A program made the translations under genes and the position numbers. 14,838 bases of DNA, from assembly GCA_035310125.1 (NCBI GenBank), contig DATGEP010000368.1, forward strand, positions 1-14,838, in the 5' to 3' direction. Origin of the DNA: DATGEP01 sp035310125 (lineage in GTDB: Bacteria > Chloroflexota > Ktedonobacteria > Ktedonobacterales > JADMIN01). Positions within the stretch are counted from its first letter, which is position 1. Each line of letters opens with the position of its first letter. This document shows positions 1-7,192 of this stretch, in pieces. The notes under the pieces were generated by a model. The model searched no databases. It saw only the letters and a list, made by a program, of their open reading frames with translations, and had not been told where the DNA came from.

Positions 1-708
1 GGGCTTGGTACCCGGATTCTGCCGCTGAATAATCGCCGACGATCCCTGGAGTTTGGCCAGCGAGTAATCTTGGAGCGCCGCGCGCAGTTGCGATGGCCCA
101 TACAGTCTCAGCAGGAGATCGGGATCGGGGGGCGCATAGGGGTCAATAACCGCATCGTCAATGCGGGCAATCGGGACCAGTTTTGTGGCAGGTCGTGCAG
201 CTGGCGCCTGCTTGCGTGCTGGCGCTCCCTTGGCCTTTTGTGCACGTGTGATCTCGCCCCAGGGTCCTGGGTATCCTGTCTCGCGTTCATATCGCCGCGC
301 AAACTGTGGGTGACTCTGCCAATGCTGCGCGACGGCGTTGAGCATGCCTTGATTGGCCGGGTAGCCGAAACGCTTGTCATAATCCGTTTGCTTGATCTTC
401 GCCATCTCATCCAGCCATTGTGTATAGCCAGCCGTCCGCTTGTTTGCGCGGGCTTTCTGCGGCGTCGCTTTCGCCGCCGTCGTGGGTCGGGGGACAGCGG
501 TCACGCGCGGCGGCGTAACCGGCTGCCCGCTGCGCCCCGGCTGCCGGCTGCGCATCTTACGCAGCCATGCCGCCTCGTCAACGGTCAGCAGCTCCTGTTT
601 GCGCGTGTGCATGGCTGAGCCGCCAAAGGATGATATGCGGCGGCCGCGCCAGCCCTTGCGCGCGGCCGCGGCGTGCCCGGCACTATCGCCCTTCCAGCCT
701 CTTGCCAT
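1..708 (-). CDS. Partial protein with N-terminal basic GW motif; runs off the left edge
   Basis: An open frame of 236 codons begins at ATG 708 and reaches base 1 without a stop, so the 3' end is missing. A GGAG Shine-Dalgarno site lies 9 bases before the ATG, and the preceding gene stops 24 bases upstream. Residues 1-24 are basic and Gly/Trp rich (RGWKGDS ... ARKGWRGRR). Residues 50-90 are Pro/Ala/Arg rich and probably disordered. The middle (about 95-150) is Tyr/Trp-containing and looks folded. The last visible part (LYGPSQLRAALQDYSLAKL, then NPGTKP) resembles a small SAP-like helix-turn-helix that is cut by the edge. The rest of that motif appears in phase at the right edge of the window. 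This is the last gene of the virion operon. I do not recognise the family; a DNA-binding or virion-core role is only inference. Confidence 0.7.
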   Translation of the reverse strand, partial: MARGWKGDSAGHAAAARKGWRGRRISSFGGSAMHTRKQELLTVDEAAWLRKMRSRQPGRSGQPVTPPRVTAVPRPTTAAKATPQKARANKRTAGYTQWLDEMAKIKQTDYDKRFGYPANQGMLNAVAQHWQSHPQFARRYERETGYPGPWGEITRAQKAKGAPARKQAPAARPATKLVPIARIDDAVIDPYAPPDPDLLLRLYGPSQLRAALQDYSLAKLQGSSAIIQRQNPGTKP

Positions 709-732
709 GTTTCACCGCTCCCGTTTCGCGAG

Positions 733-1167
733 TTAGGCGCCGATCGGCGGGATCGGCCGATGACGCGGATACACGCCCGGCTCAGGCGGCAGACGGTGCA
801 GCCCACCACCGCCATACATCGCGTTGGTGCCGACCGACACCGCGCCGCTGGCAGGCGGGGGCGCAATCGGCGGGATCGGCTGCCTGCCCGGCGCGATCGC
901 ACTGCTGGCCGTGCCGGCGCCGGGATTATTGCCGACACTCGACGGATTGACCGGCTGGCCGTAGATGTTGGTGATGCTCTCCGTCAACGAGGGCGGATAG
1001 GCCGCGGTGAGTCTGCTATCTCCGCCGGCTGTCGTGCCCGCTGTCGTGCTGGCTTTCGTGCTGGCGGCGCTGCTTTTTTGGCGCATGAGCACGATCAGGA
1101 CGAGCAGGATCACGCCACCTCCCGCCACGGTGAATAGCAGCGCATGGCGCTTAATAACCTCCGGCAT
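733..1167 (-). CDS. Small single-pass membrane protein with Gly/Pro-rich tail
   Basis: A 144-residue protein. The ATG at 1167 is chosen because GGGAGG lies 8 bases upstream and the protein then starts MPEVIKRH directly before a membrane segment (about residues 9-28, LLFTVAGGGVILLVLIVLM). The longer frame from 1194 adds nine residues without a good ribosome site. After the membrane helix comes a Ser/Thr/Ala stretch and then a Gly/Pro-rich tail (PIPPIAPPP, MYGGGGL), likely extended. It overlaps the end of the upstream gene by 17 bases, so translation is probably coupled. In the context of a DJR capsid operon it is a candidate virion membrane protein. No family is recognised. Confidence 0.75.
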   Translation of the reverse strand: MPEVIKRHALLFTVAGGGVILLVLIVLMRQKSSAASTKASTTAGTTAGGDSRLTAAYPPSLTESITNIYGQPVNPSSVGNNPGAGTASSAIAPGRQPIPPIAPPPASGAVSVGTNAMYGGGGLHRLPPEPGVYPRHRPIPPIGA

Positions 1168-1567
1168 TGGTTGGCCCTCCCACGGCGCGCACATAGGCTA
1201 GCGCCCGATCCTGCGCCGTGCCGGCCAGGCGTGCCGTCCAAAACTTCCCGGCCGTAATCACCGGCGGCGCGCCCGGCGGCGCGGCGAAATCGAGCAGGCT
1301 ATTCCCGCGCGTGAGCGGGCGTTCGGGGGGCGTGCGGCTCTGCAAGCGCGTGTGATAGGCCGGCGCCTGGACATGGCCCACCATGCGCTGGAGCGCCTGC
1401 GGGCTGAGGGTGCGGGCGTAAGGGGTGACGCGCGGCTGGGGCCGGTAGATCGGCTGCGCCGGTTGCGGCGTCGCGCCGCTATCGATCCAGCGCAGCGCCG
1501 CATAGCGTGCGTAGTCGGCGGTGTACTGCGCCGGCACGCCCACGGCGGTTTGATGCGCCATACTCAT
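1151..1567 (-). CDS. Unknown soluble virion-operon protein
   Basis: A 138-residue protein starting at ATG 1567 with AAGGAG seven bases upstream. A second in-frame Met two codons later is an alternative start. No membrane segment is visible. The N-terminal third is Tyr/Ala rich (QYTADYARYAALRWID), the middle is Pro/Arg/Gln rich, and the C-terminal third is more regular, with short beta-like stretches (PPVITAGKFWTARLAG). It sits between a 64-residue membrane protein and another membrane protein and overlaps the latter by 17 bases. I do not recognise a family. A minor capsid or membrane-associated role is inferred from position only. Confidence 0.7.
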   Translation of the reverse strand: MSMAHQTAVGVPAQYTADYARYAALRWIDSGATPQPAQPIYRPQPRVTPYARTLSPQALQRMVGHVQAPAYHTRLQSRTPPERPLTRGNSLLDFAAPPGAPPVITAGKFWTARLAGTAQDRALAYVRAVGGPTNAGGY

Positions 1568-1578
1568 GAGGGGGCTCC

Positions 1579-1773
1579 TTACTTCGTCCCGCTGGTGCTC
1601 GGATAGCCACGCTGCTGCCCACCCGGCAGGATGCCGCTCGCGCTATTCCAGAGGCCCTGAATGCCGCTGAAAAACGCGGTGGCGTCGGTCTGCACGCCGA
1701 TGTAGTACACCGCGGCCACGACTACCAAGGTGAGCACAAAAATATAGAACAGAAACTTGTCGACGGTTCCCAT
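1579..1773 (-). CDS. Small single-pass membrane protein, 64 aa
   Basis: It starts at ATG 1773; a GGA-containing purine run (AAAGGA) lies about nine bases upstream. Residues 7-27 (FLFYIFVLTLVVVAAVYYIGV) form one clear transmembrane helix after a short N-terminus. The rest is a Gly/Ser-rich tail of about 35 residues. The gene ends 11 bases before the next start and follows the upstream gene by three bases, so it is part of one transcript. Size and topology match the small virion membrane proteins typical of internal-membrane DJR viruses. The exact role is unknown. Confidence 0.75.
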   Translation of the reverse strand: MGTVDKFLFYIFVLTLVVVAAVYYIGVQTDATAFFSGIQGLWNSASGILPGGQQRGYPSTSGTK

Positions 1774-1776
1774 AGG

Positions 1777-2187
1777 TCAACGTCCTTTCCCGGCGGTGCC
1801 GGGGTTGCGCAGGTCAGCGCCGAGCTGCGCAACCGACCCGCTGAGCGCGGTAAACGGTGCCAGCGCGCTGGAGAGCCAGCGGTAATTGATCAGCAGCGTA
1901 CTGATGGTTGCCAGCACGAGCAGGTAATACAGCAGCACGTGCCCGATATGCGTCTTGTTGACCAGCCAGAGCAGTAGCCCCAGGACGGCGAACGCGAGCA
2001 GCCACGCCCACGCGGACGTGCCGCTCGTCGCCGGGCTGCTGGTATCCGCGCCAGACGCCACGGCCGCGGCGGCGGTCGAGATCGGGCCGCCCAGGGTGGA
2101 CTGCGCCGCGCCCGCGCCGCTCTGCGAGAGCTGGAAAGCGTTCTGGCCGGCGGTGATGACCCCTTGTTGCGGCGTCGCACTGCTCAT
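1777..2187 (-). CDS. Two-helix membrane protein, 136 aa
   Basis: The ATG at 2187 is chosen over the longer frame that starts at 2481. It has a GGAGGAGGAGG ribosome site 6-7 bases upstream and an ATGA overlap with the stop of the preceding gene, and the extra N-terminal residues of the long frame are Arg-rich out-of-frame-like sequence. Residues 1-57 are Ser/Ala/Gly rich. Two hydrophobic helices follow at about 59-77 and 82-101, separated by a short turn (NKTHIGH), and then comes a soluble C-terminus. It is likely embedded in the virion membrane; translation is coupled to the preceding membrane protein. Confidence 0.75.
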   Translation of the reverse strand: MSSATPQQGVITAGQNAFQLSQSGAGAAQSTLGGPISTAAAAVASGADTSSPATSGTSAWAWLLAFAVLGLLLWLVNKTHIGHVLLYYLLVLATISTLLINYRWLSSALAPFTALSGSVAQLGADLRNPGTAGKGR

Positions 2188-2885
2188 AGTCCGCCTCCTC
2201 CTCCGACGACGCGCGGCGTAAAGCCGCCGGGCGCCTCCAGCTTGGGCGGCGGCGGCGTCGTCCCGCCGCCGGGCGTATTGCCCTGGGCGAGATTGCCGCC
2301 GGTGCCACTGCCACCGGTGCCCCCGGATGAGCCGCCAAAACCCGAAATCAGGCGCCCCACGGAATCGATCAGGCCCGGCACATGCGCCGCACCCGTCAGG
2401 CTCAACCAGATCAGTTGCAGTCGCGTGTAGCCATTGAACGGCACCATGGCGAAAAGGATAAACACCAGCGCCATCAACCACGGCCCCAGATCGCCCGGCG
2501 TTGGGATCACCAGCGCCTTGTCATCCAGCTTTTTGAGGTGCTGGACGAGCACCTTGGTTGGTCCCGGCCCCTCCTCGTCTGGCGAGTCGGGCGGCGGGGA
2601 CAGCGGCGGCGCCGTCGTATCGGGGGGCGGCGATCCCGACGCGGCCAGCGGCGCGGTGGTGGCATCTCCGGCGGCACGCGCGCCGCTGGCGGTACCCGCG
2701 GTGCCGGAGGTGCCAGCGGCGCCCGCGCGCCGGGCGGCCAGCGCGTTTTGTGCTACCGGCAGCTGCGGATAGTCATGCGCAAACTGTTCGAGGTCGGCGG
2801 TCGAGAGGCCGGGGTTGGCGTCCAGAAACTCCTGCGTGCGGCCCGTGTGCGCGTACTGCCGGATGCTCGCCCATTTATCCGCCAT
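2184..2885 (-). CDS. Membrane protein with long disordered arms, 233 aa
   Basis: It starts at ATG 2885, with GGGGAG six bases upstream, two bases after the preceding stop. Residues 1-50 form a small helical, charged N-terminal domain (MADKWASIRQYAHTGRTQEF ...). Residues 51-110 are Ala/Gly/Thr/Pro rich. A hydrophobic segment lies at about 134-150 (GPWLMALVFILFAMVPF), and a second weaker one at about 155-175. The last 50 residues are Gly/Pro repeats ending GGGGGL. This disordered-membrane-disordered design fits a virion membrane or vertex-anchoring protein. Its stop overlaps the next start as ATGA. No family is recognised. Confidence 0.75.
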   Translation of the reverse strand: MADKWASIRQYAHTGRTQEFLDANPGLSTADLEQFAHDYPQLPVAQNALAARRAGAAGTSGTAGTASGARAAGDATTAPLAASGSPPPDTTAPPLSPPPDSPDEEGPGPTKVLVQHLKKLDDKALVIPTPGDLGPWLMALVFILFAMVPFNGYTRLQLIWLSLTGAAHVPGLIDSVGRLISGFGGSSGGTGGSGTGGNLAQGNTPGGGTTPPPPKLEAPGGFTPRVVGGGGGL

Positions 2886-2887
2886 CG

Positions 2888-3040
2888 CTAGCTCCCCGCC
2901 ACGACTACCATCTCAGCCGGGGCAAACAGCGCGCCCAGCACACCGCCCAGCCGCCCGGTAAATCCCCCCCAGACGAGGACGAGTGCCAGGATGCCGAATA
3001 GCAGCCAGATAGCCGTTCGCTTGCTGATGGGTAGCTTCAT
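2888..3040 (-). CDS. Tiny membrane protein, 50 aa
   Basis: The ATG at 3040 overlaps the upstream stop as ATGA, which fixes the start better than the frame opening at 3070, where ten extra residues would precede it. The product begins MKLPISKRT, followed by a hydrophobic helix at about residues 9-26 (AIWLLFGILALVLVWGGF) and a second, more Gly/Ala-rich hydrophobic stretch to the C-terminus. It has the positive-inside pattern of a small inner-membrane protein. It is likely a virion membrane component; a holin-like role cannot be excluded from size and topology alone. Confidence 0.7.
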   Translation of the reverse strand: MKLPISKRTAIWLLFGILALVLVWGGFTGRLGGVLGALFAPAEMVVVAGS

Positions 3041-3261
3041 GATGGTGCGCCCTGCCAGCGCTGGTAGCACGGCTGGCAGTAAGCCTGCCCGTCGCAGATG
3101 TCGCCCTGCGCGTCAACCGCGCAGAACAGGAAAATCGCTTTGGCGCCGCAGGCGTTGCACTCCAGCCGTTCGGGCGAGATGAGCATGATCGGCTGCCAGA
3201 CGACGCTGTCGGATTCGCGCATCTCGTCCCAGCGCTGTGACGGTTTGCCGTGAATGTCCAT
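3037..3261 (-). CDS. Small cysteine-rich zinc-finger-like protein beside the capsid gene
   Basis: A 74-residue protein starting at ATG 3261, with GAGG about 10 bases upstream, 32 bases after the capsid gene's stop. Six cysteines (C35, C38, C47, C56, C62, C65) include the pairs CNAC and CQPC, a zinc-knuckle pattern. The first 30 residues look extended. It lies directly downstream of the major capsid gene and is coupled by ATGA to a tiny membrane protein, so it is expressed with the virion genes, unlike the other zinc-ribbon proteins, which lie in the replication half. Role unknown; a late regulator or assembly factor are options. Confidence 0.7.
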   Translation of the reverse strand: MDIHGKPSQRWDEMRESDSVVWQPIMLISPERLECNACGAKAIFLFCAVDAQGDICDGQAYCQPCYQRWQGAPS

Positions 3262-3293
3262 CGCACTACACCCTCGCCGGCTCTACGCTCGTT

Positions 3294-4664
3294 CTACGCT
3301 TTGACCAACGCCTCCGGGTTGAGGCTGACGACGTAGGTCTCGACCCGCGGCGTCGCGCCCGCCAGACCGCCGACCGCCGTAAGCTGGTAGGCATGATGCA
3401 CATCGGTCCAGCCGCCGGGCGTCATATTGAGCACGCGCTTGCCGTTGCGATTGTCGGCGTTGACCGAGCCATACGCCGGCGCCGCCACCCAGGGGATGAT
3501 GCCCTCGACCGGCATATCCTGGCCGAACGTATTGCGCAGGCGCTCATAGTAGTCGTAGACCGAGATATTGGTCCCGGCCCCAAATTGGGCAAACTTGTTT
3601 TGGCCCACACTGTCTTTATCCAGCTCGAAGCCGATCAGGTTGTTCACGGTGCTGAAGCTCTGCGCCTGCTGACCGTCCACCACGATGCTAATCGCATAGT
3701 AGTGTTGCTGGAGCGTGGCGATCTTCTGGCGCTGGATGGACCCGGCGGCGAGTGGTTGCAGCGTCTGATCCATGATGTACTGGCAGGTTGGCTCGCCGGC
3801 CAGGTCGAGCAGCAGCGGCACCGGCCCGCCGAGATGCGTGCCATCCGTGTAGATGGCTTCGACTTTCACAAATGTCGAGGTGCCCTGGTTGACCGTCACG
3901 GCATTGCCGGTGCCCCCCGAGGCATAGACGGTGTTGTAAATCGGGTCGTTGCCCATGAGCGCCTGCGCGCAGTTGATTTTCACAAAACCGGGCGTGACGC
4001 TACCCATGCTGGGCAGGATGCCCGCGGGGTCATGCGGGTGCAGGGCGTTGAGGCGCACGCGGAACGTCGCCAGCCAGGTCGTAGTGCCCGCGACGAGAGA
4101 CATCGCCTTGAGCGCGGCGCCGATGGTGGCGTCGCTATTGCCGGCGTTGACGATCCAGCTCGGCGAGCGTCCGTAGCCCTTCAGCCACTCCAACATGTAC
4201 GCCAGCATGGGGCGCAGCTTGGCCTGCACGCCGTTGTAATTGACTTCGATGGTGTCAATGCCTTGCGCGGCGCCGGCGATCGCGCCGCCGGCCGTGGCGG
4301 CATAGGTGGCGCCGGTACCGGCGGCCAGCGTGACGTTGATGCTGACGCTAATCAGCAGCTCTTTGATCATGCCGCCCTCAGCCGTTGGCAGATTGTAGAT
4401 CAGCGTCTGACCCGCCACGAAAGGCTGCGAAATGCCGCCGGAGGTCGGCGGGCACGTCGCAATGGTTTCCTCGGCACGCATCAGATAGTCGGCATTGGCC
4501 TGCGCACGCGCAGAGGCCACGGCCTGTTGCGCGGCGGCGGCGTCGTTGGGCGAGACGGAAGCGAGATAGTCGCGGCGCTGGCTCGGTGTCATGCCGGCCA
4601 GCGTGCCGATGTCCAGCACGCCCACTTGTTGGGGGGCCGCCTGGGCAGGAGTGATAACAGCCAT
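3294..4664 (-). CDS. Double-jelly-roll major capsid protein (PRD1 P3-like)
   Basis: A 456-residue protein starting at ATG 4664, with AAGGAG 10 bases upstream. The first 65 residues are helical and Ala/Gln rich, as in PRD1 P3, and the rest is beta-rich. Features recalled from PRD1 P3 recur in order: a strand block at about 88-115 (IYNLP, then KELLISVSINVTL) followed by GIDTIEVNY; a second block near 200-232 (TFRVRLNALHPHDPAGILPS ... FVKIN); and a C-terminal ADNRNGKRVLNM stretch at about 403-414, comparable to the CDNRDKPIYTL region of P3, before closing strands ending TYVVSLNPEALV. At 456 residues it is longer than PRD1 P3 (about 395), with added Gly/Ala-rich loops. The packaging ATPase and small membrane proteins nearby support the call. 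It would form trimeric pseudo-hexameric capsomers. Identification rests on remembered sequence pattern and context, not an alignment. Confidence 0.8.
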   Translation of the reverse strand: MAVITPAQAAPQQVGVLDIGTLAGMTPSQRRDYLASVSPNDAAAAQQAVASARAQANADYLMRAEETIATCPPTSGGISQPFVAGQTLIYNLPTAEGGMIKELLISVSINVTLAAGTGATYAATAGGAIAGAAQGIDTIEVNYNGVQAKLRPMLAYMLEWLKGYGRSPSWIVNAGNSDATIGAALKAMSLVAGTTTWLATFRVRLNALHPHDPAGILPSMGSVTPGFVKINCAQALMGNDPIYNTVYASGGTGNAVTVNQGTSTFVKVEAIYTDGTHLGGPVPLLLDLAGEPTCQYIMDQTLQPLAAGSIQRQKIATLQQHYYAISIVVDGQQAQSFSTVNNLIGFELDKDSVGQNKFAQFGAGTNISVYDYYERLRNTFGQDMPVEGIIPWVAAPAYGSVNADNRNGKRVLNMTPGGWTDVHHAYQLTAVGGLAGATPRVETYVVSLNPEALVKA

Positions 4665-4693
4665 GATGGGGTGTCTCCTTCTGTTTTGCTAGG

Positions 4694-4864
4694 CTAGGCC
4701 GTAGGCGGTTGCAGACCACGCTCAACCAGCGCCGCGGCGTTGGCGATCGGGGCTGGCGTGCGCGTACGCACCGCGTGCAGCACAAAATACAGGAGGATCA
4801 GCAGGATAGCGAGGCCGGCGAGTGCCCATAGCAGATTGCCGGCAAAGCGCAGCGCGCGCTTCAT
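4694..4864 (-). CDS. Tiny single-pass membrane protein, 56 aa
   Basis: The ATG at 4864 is preferred: an AAAGGG ribosome site lies about 7 bases upstream, and the protein then starts MKRALRF directly before a transmembrane helix at about residues 9-30 (GNLLWALAGLAILLILLYFV). The longer frame from 5014 adds 50 residues that would overlap the 3' end of the ATPase gene and have no ribosome site. The C-terminal tail is short and soluble (AAALVERGLQPPTA). It lies between the packaging ATPase and the capsid gene, where PRD1-like viruses often carry small virion membrane proteins. Confidence 0.7.
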   Translation of the reverse strand: MKRALRFAGNLLWALAGLAILLILLYFVLHAVRTRTPAPIANAAALVERGLQPPTA

Positions 4865-4952
4865 AGGGCTGCCCTTTCTCTGGCGGTCACTCACACGGAT
4901 GTCCCCCATATGGCGACAGGTCAACGGTAGCGGGTCAAACGGGTAACGACGA

Positions 4953-5747
4953 CTAGGCGGATCGTAGCAGCTCCCGGATGGAGCTGTACTCAAAAACGTG
5001 GCGCGGATTCGCACTGACGTTGCAGTAGAGGAATCCGTGTTTTTGGATCGGCTCGCGCCGGTCCGTTAACCCCAAATAATCGTGATCGATGGCGTTTGCG
5101 TCCCGGGGATGGAGGAGCGCAAAGCGCAGGATATGGACCGCCAGGCCGAGCGTCTGACGCGGAATCCAGTGCGTTTCCTGCGTGCCAATCTCCAGCGTGA
5201 TACCGAGCGAACGGTTCTGTTTCATCAGCCGCTGGAGGTTTTGCACGGTGCGACCCTGCTTATCGCAGACGCTCGATAACTCATCAATCACGACGAGCGC
5301 CCGCCGCTTGCCTTTGAGGATGGACTCGAACCAGCGGTCATACTCGGTGAGATTGTCATAGCCGGGACGCCAGACCACGACCTGACCCGGCGCGGCTGGC
5401 TCCGGCGCCTCATCCGAGCCGACGAGGCCGGGCCAGGTGTCGAACCCCTCATCCGGCTTGGGGTCCAAGACATTGACCCCCATATCAGGAAAGAGCCTCA
5501 AAAGCTCGCGGGCCAGTTGCTTCTCCGCGAAGGTCTTGCCGCTGCCCTTGGTCCCGGCCAGCGTCCACATGTCCCCCGGCGCTACGGCGATCGCCCGCGG
5601 ATTGCGCGGGTTGCGATGCTGCGGGAGTGGCGTCAATGCCGGCACGCTCAGGGCCGTTCTCAGGTCCGGCGGCGAGAAAGAGTGATGCGGCCTCAGCTCC
5701 TCCCACGGCAGCGGCGGGACGCAGGCCCGTAATGCGGATAGCCCCAT
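4953..5747 (-). CDS. FtsK/HerA-type genome-packaging ATPase (PRD1 P9 / A32-like)
   Basis: A 264-residue protein. Start ATG 5747 has GAGGAG seven bases upstream; the TTG at 5771 is in frame but has no good site. Walker A is GTKGSGKT (residues 65-72), just after a beta strand (DMWTLA). Walker B is ALVVIDE (150-156), and a GTQ sensor-like motif follows at 188-190. A VLDPKPDEGF stretch (93-102) follows the first helix, as in FtsK/HerA enzymes, where a metabolite-like DPKxE/D is common. PRD1 P9 is about 227 residues; the extra length is mainly the N-terminal 55 Pro/Arg-rich residues. It would hydrolyse ATP to translocate DNA into the preformed capsid through a unique vertex. It overlaps the upstream frame by up to 263 bases. 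Confidence 0.85.
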   Translation of the reverse strand: MGLSALRACVPPLPWEELRPHHSFSPPDLRTALSVPALTPLPQHRNPRNPRAIAVAPGDMWTLAGTKGSGKTFAEKQLARELLRLFPDMGVNVLDPKPDEGFDTWPGLVGSDEAPEPAAPGQVVVWRPGYDNLTEYDRWFESILKGKRRALVVIDELSSVCDKQGRTVQNLQRLMKQNRSLGITLEIGTQETHWIPRQTLGLAVHILRFALLHPRDANAIDHDYLGLTDRREPIQKHGFLYCNVSANPRHVFEYSSIRELLRSA

Positions 5748-6081
5748 TCGGTTGCTCCTCAGTGTCGGCAATAAACGATAACTTTTCTAACTCAGCAATA
5801 AGGAAGGCCGCCAGATACGACGCGCCATAGGTGAGCACGTCCGCATCGGCGCGGTCCCGATCGGGCGCCGGCGCCGTGATGTAGCCGCGTATGATCGCCC
5901 GCTCGAATTGATCGAGCAGCTCATGCATGAGCACTTTCATGCCGATCCGCACGAGCGTGCGCTTGCCGGGACTGAGCGTTTCATAGTCAAACGCGCCCTG
6001 AAGGTGCTTGCCGATCAGGGCATGCCAGCCGCTCGTATCAAACTCAAAGGGCACCTCGCCCATCTGCACGGTGAGCGTCAT
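5485..6081 (-). CDS. Unknown protein upstream of the packaging ATPase, long 3' overlap
   Basis: It starts at ATG 6081, with GGAGGGG seven bases upstream and an ATGA overlap with the preceding stop. The frame is open for 198 codons. Residues 1-120 look like a genuine folded domain (MTLTVQMGEVPFEFDTSGWH ..., then helices around MKVLMHELLDQFERAI and LAAFLIAELEKLSFIAD). From about residue 112 the frame runs inside the ATPase gene, and its residues become Gly/Asp/Arg/Gln rich with poorer third-position GC, typical of a shadow frame. So the functional part is probably the first 110-120 residues, with a tail that happens to stay open. No family is recognised. A packaging or vertex role is inferred from position only. 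Confidence 0.65.
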   Translation of the reverse strand: MTLTVQMGEVPFEFDTSGWHALIGKHLQGAFDYETLSPGKRTLVRIGMKVLMHELLDQFERAIIRGYITAPAPDRDRADADVLTYGASYLAAFLIAELEKLSFIADTEEQPNGAIRITGLRPAAAVGGAEAASLFLAAGPENGPERAGIDATPAASQPAQSAGDRRSAGGHVDAGRDQGQRQDLRGEATGPRAFEALS

Positions 6082-6860
6082 AACGAGACCCCTCCATGAT
6101 CGGCGTAGAACCGGAACGTCTTATAGAAACGCGGCCCCAGGATGAGGCCCACCGCGTAGTAGTCCCAGATGTTGGCGATGCCGCGCACGATCTGGGCGGC
6201 CGGAGCGCTTTCCAGCGCTTTTGAGAGCAGAAAATCCACCACCAGCTCGGTTTCCTCGCGGTCCACCTGGCGCCAGATATGCGCCTCGGCACGCCGGGCA
6301 TTCGTCGCGCTGATCCCCTCATCGGCGAGTCGCCAAAATTGCATAAAACTCCTGACGGTGCTCTCACGCAGGCGTTTCGACTCCGCGGCGGTGAGGGGTT
6401 TGATGTCCTCCGCAAGCTCTTTCGCGCGCTTGAAAAAGCCGGGCAGCTCGAAGCCGGAGGGCCGGGACGGCTCCGGGTGCGTACCAGGCGCCGCGCCGGC
6501 TGCGCTCCGGGCCTGGCCGCCAACCACGTAGAAGCCGCGCGGCCGCGGATCGCGTGCCAGCTCCGGCTCGTCCTCGTCTGGCTCCTCCTCATCCGCTGGC
6601 TCGTCCTCGTCTGGCTCATCGTCTTCGTCAGATGCCGGTGAAGCGGGGGCGGTTATCGCCGGGGCAGTGGGGACATCACCGGCCAGACGAGCCGCCGCCC
6701 GCTGGAGTTTGCGCAGCATGGCGCTATCGGGCGGGCGCGACGCGCGCGTGCCCGTTATCCAATTGCTGACCCGCCGGGGATCAACACCGAGGACACGCGC
6801 AACCTCTGCCTGACTGCCCAGAATCCCGGCGTAGGCGCGCAGCTGCTCAGCGATGCTTAA
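6078..6860 (-). CDS. Helix-turn-helix / acidic-linker protein, start unresolved
   Basis: Coding sequence is evident from about 6860 to the stop at 6078 (260 codons). An Xre/Cro-like helix-turn-helix occupies about residues 15-45 (LGSQAEVARVLGVDPRRVSN, then WITG). An acidic linker with DEDEPDEDEP-type repeats follows, and then a helical C-terminal domain of about 130 residues (from ELPGFFKRAKELAEDI to a Tyr/Phe-rich end). No ATG, GTG or TTG lies between the end of the upstream coiled-coil gene and the HTH. The next ATG (6719) would delete the HTH, and the GTG at 7205 would translate the coiled-coil gene out of frame. A -1 frameshift from the coiled-coil gene, a rare start codon or a sequencing error are the options. 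Its stop overlaps the next start as ATGA. Confidence 0.6.
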   Translation of the reverse strand, partial: LSIAEQLRAYAGILGSQAEVARVLGVDPRRVSNWITGTRASRPPDSAMLRKLQRAAARLAGDVPTAPAITAPASPASDEDDEPDEDEPADEEEPDEDEPELARDPRPRGFYVVGGQARSAAGAAPGTHPEPSRPSGFELPGFFKRAKELAEDIKPLTAAESKRLRESTVRSFMQFWRLADEGISATNARRAEAHIWRQVDREETELVVDFLLSKALESAPAAQIVRGIANIWDYYAVGLILGPRFYKTFRFYADHGGVSL

Positions 6861-7192
6861 TGCTGCTGTTGCTGGGCCACCACTTCGAGCGCCTCGACGG
6901 CCTGGGCCAGCGCCAGTGTCGCGTCCCCCAGCCGCTCGATTTGCTGATCGCTCTCTGACACCACCTGTTGCATCGCGCGCGCCGTCGCCATCAGCTCTTT
7001 GCGTTCGTCCGCCGCCGCCTGCCGTTCGTCCGCTGCGAGCTTGATAATCTGCTCCAGACGCTGGATCAGCGTTTGCGTCGTCCGCATCAGATTCTGTACC
7101 TGTGCGGCCAGCTCGGAGACGTGCTCGGAGGCTGCGCGCGTCGTGGTCGAGTGCGTCATCTCCGGCTCCGGCGGTAGATCGTCCATTTCCAT
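6857..7192 (-). CDS. Coiled-coil protein, 111 aa
   Basis: It starts at ATG 7192 (MEMDDLPPEPEM), with GGAGG six bases upstream. After an acidic, Pro-containing N-terminus, residues 15-105 form a long heptad-patterned helix (LAAQVQNLMRTTQTLIQRLE). It includes a tandem near-repeat AADERQA/AADERKE and ends AQQQQH. The protein is almost all helix, with hydrophobic Leu/Ile/Val spaced 3-4 apart, so an oligomeric coiled coil is very likely. Its stop codon abuts the HTH/acidic frame in the -1 register, which raises the possibility of a fused coil-HTH product. Role in the virion operon unknown. Confidence 0.8.
   Translation of the reverse strand: MEMDDLPPEPEMTHSTTTRAASEHVSELAAQVQNLMRTTQTLIQRLEQIIKLAADERQAAADERKELMATARAMQQVVSESDQQIERLGDATLALAQAVEALEVVAQQQQH

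Noticed and set aside
70..618. 182-codon plus-strand open frame near the left edge
   Set aside because: Antisense to the open minus-strand gene at 1-708, which has a ribosome site and fits the operon.
3237..4697. 486-codon plus-strand open frame
   Set aside because: It is exactly antisense to the capsid gene. Its residues are rich in Arg/Asp/Gly/His, typical of antisense frames in high-GC DNA, and it has no ribosome site.
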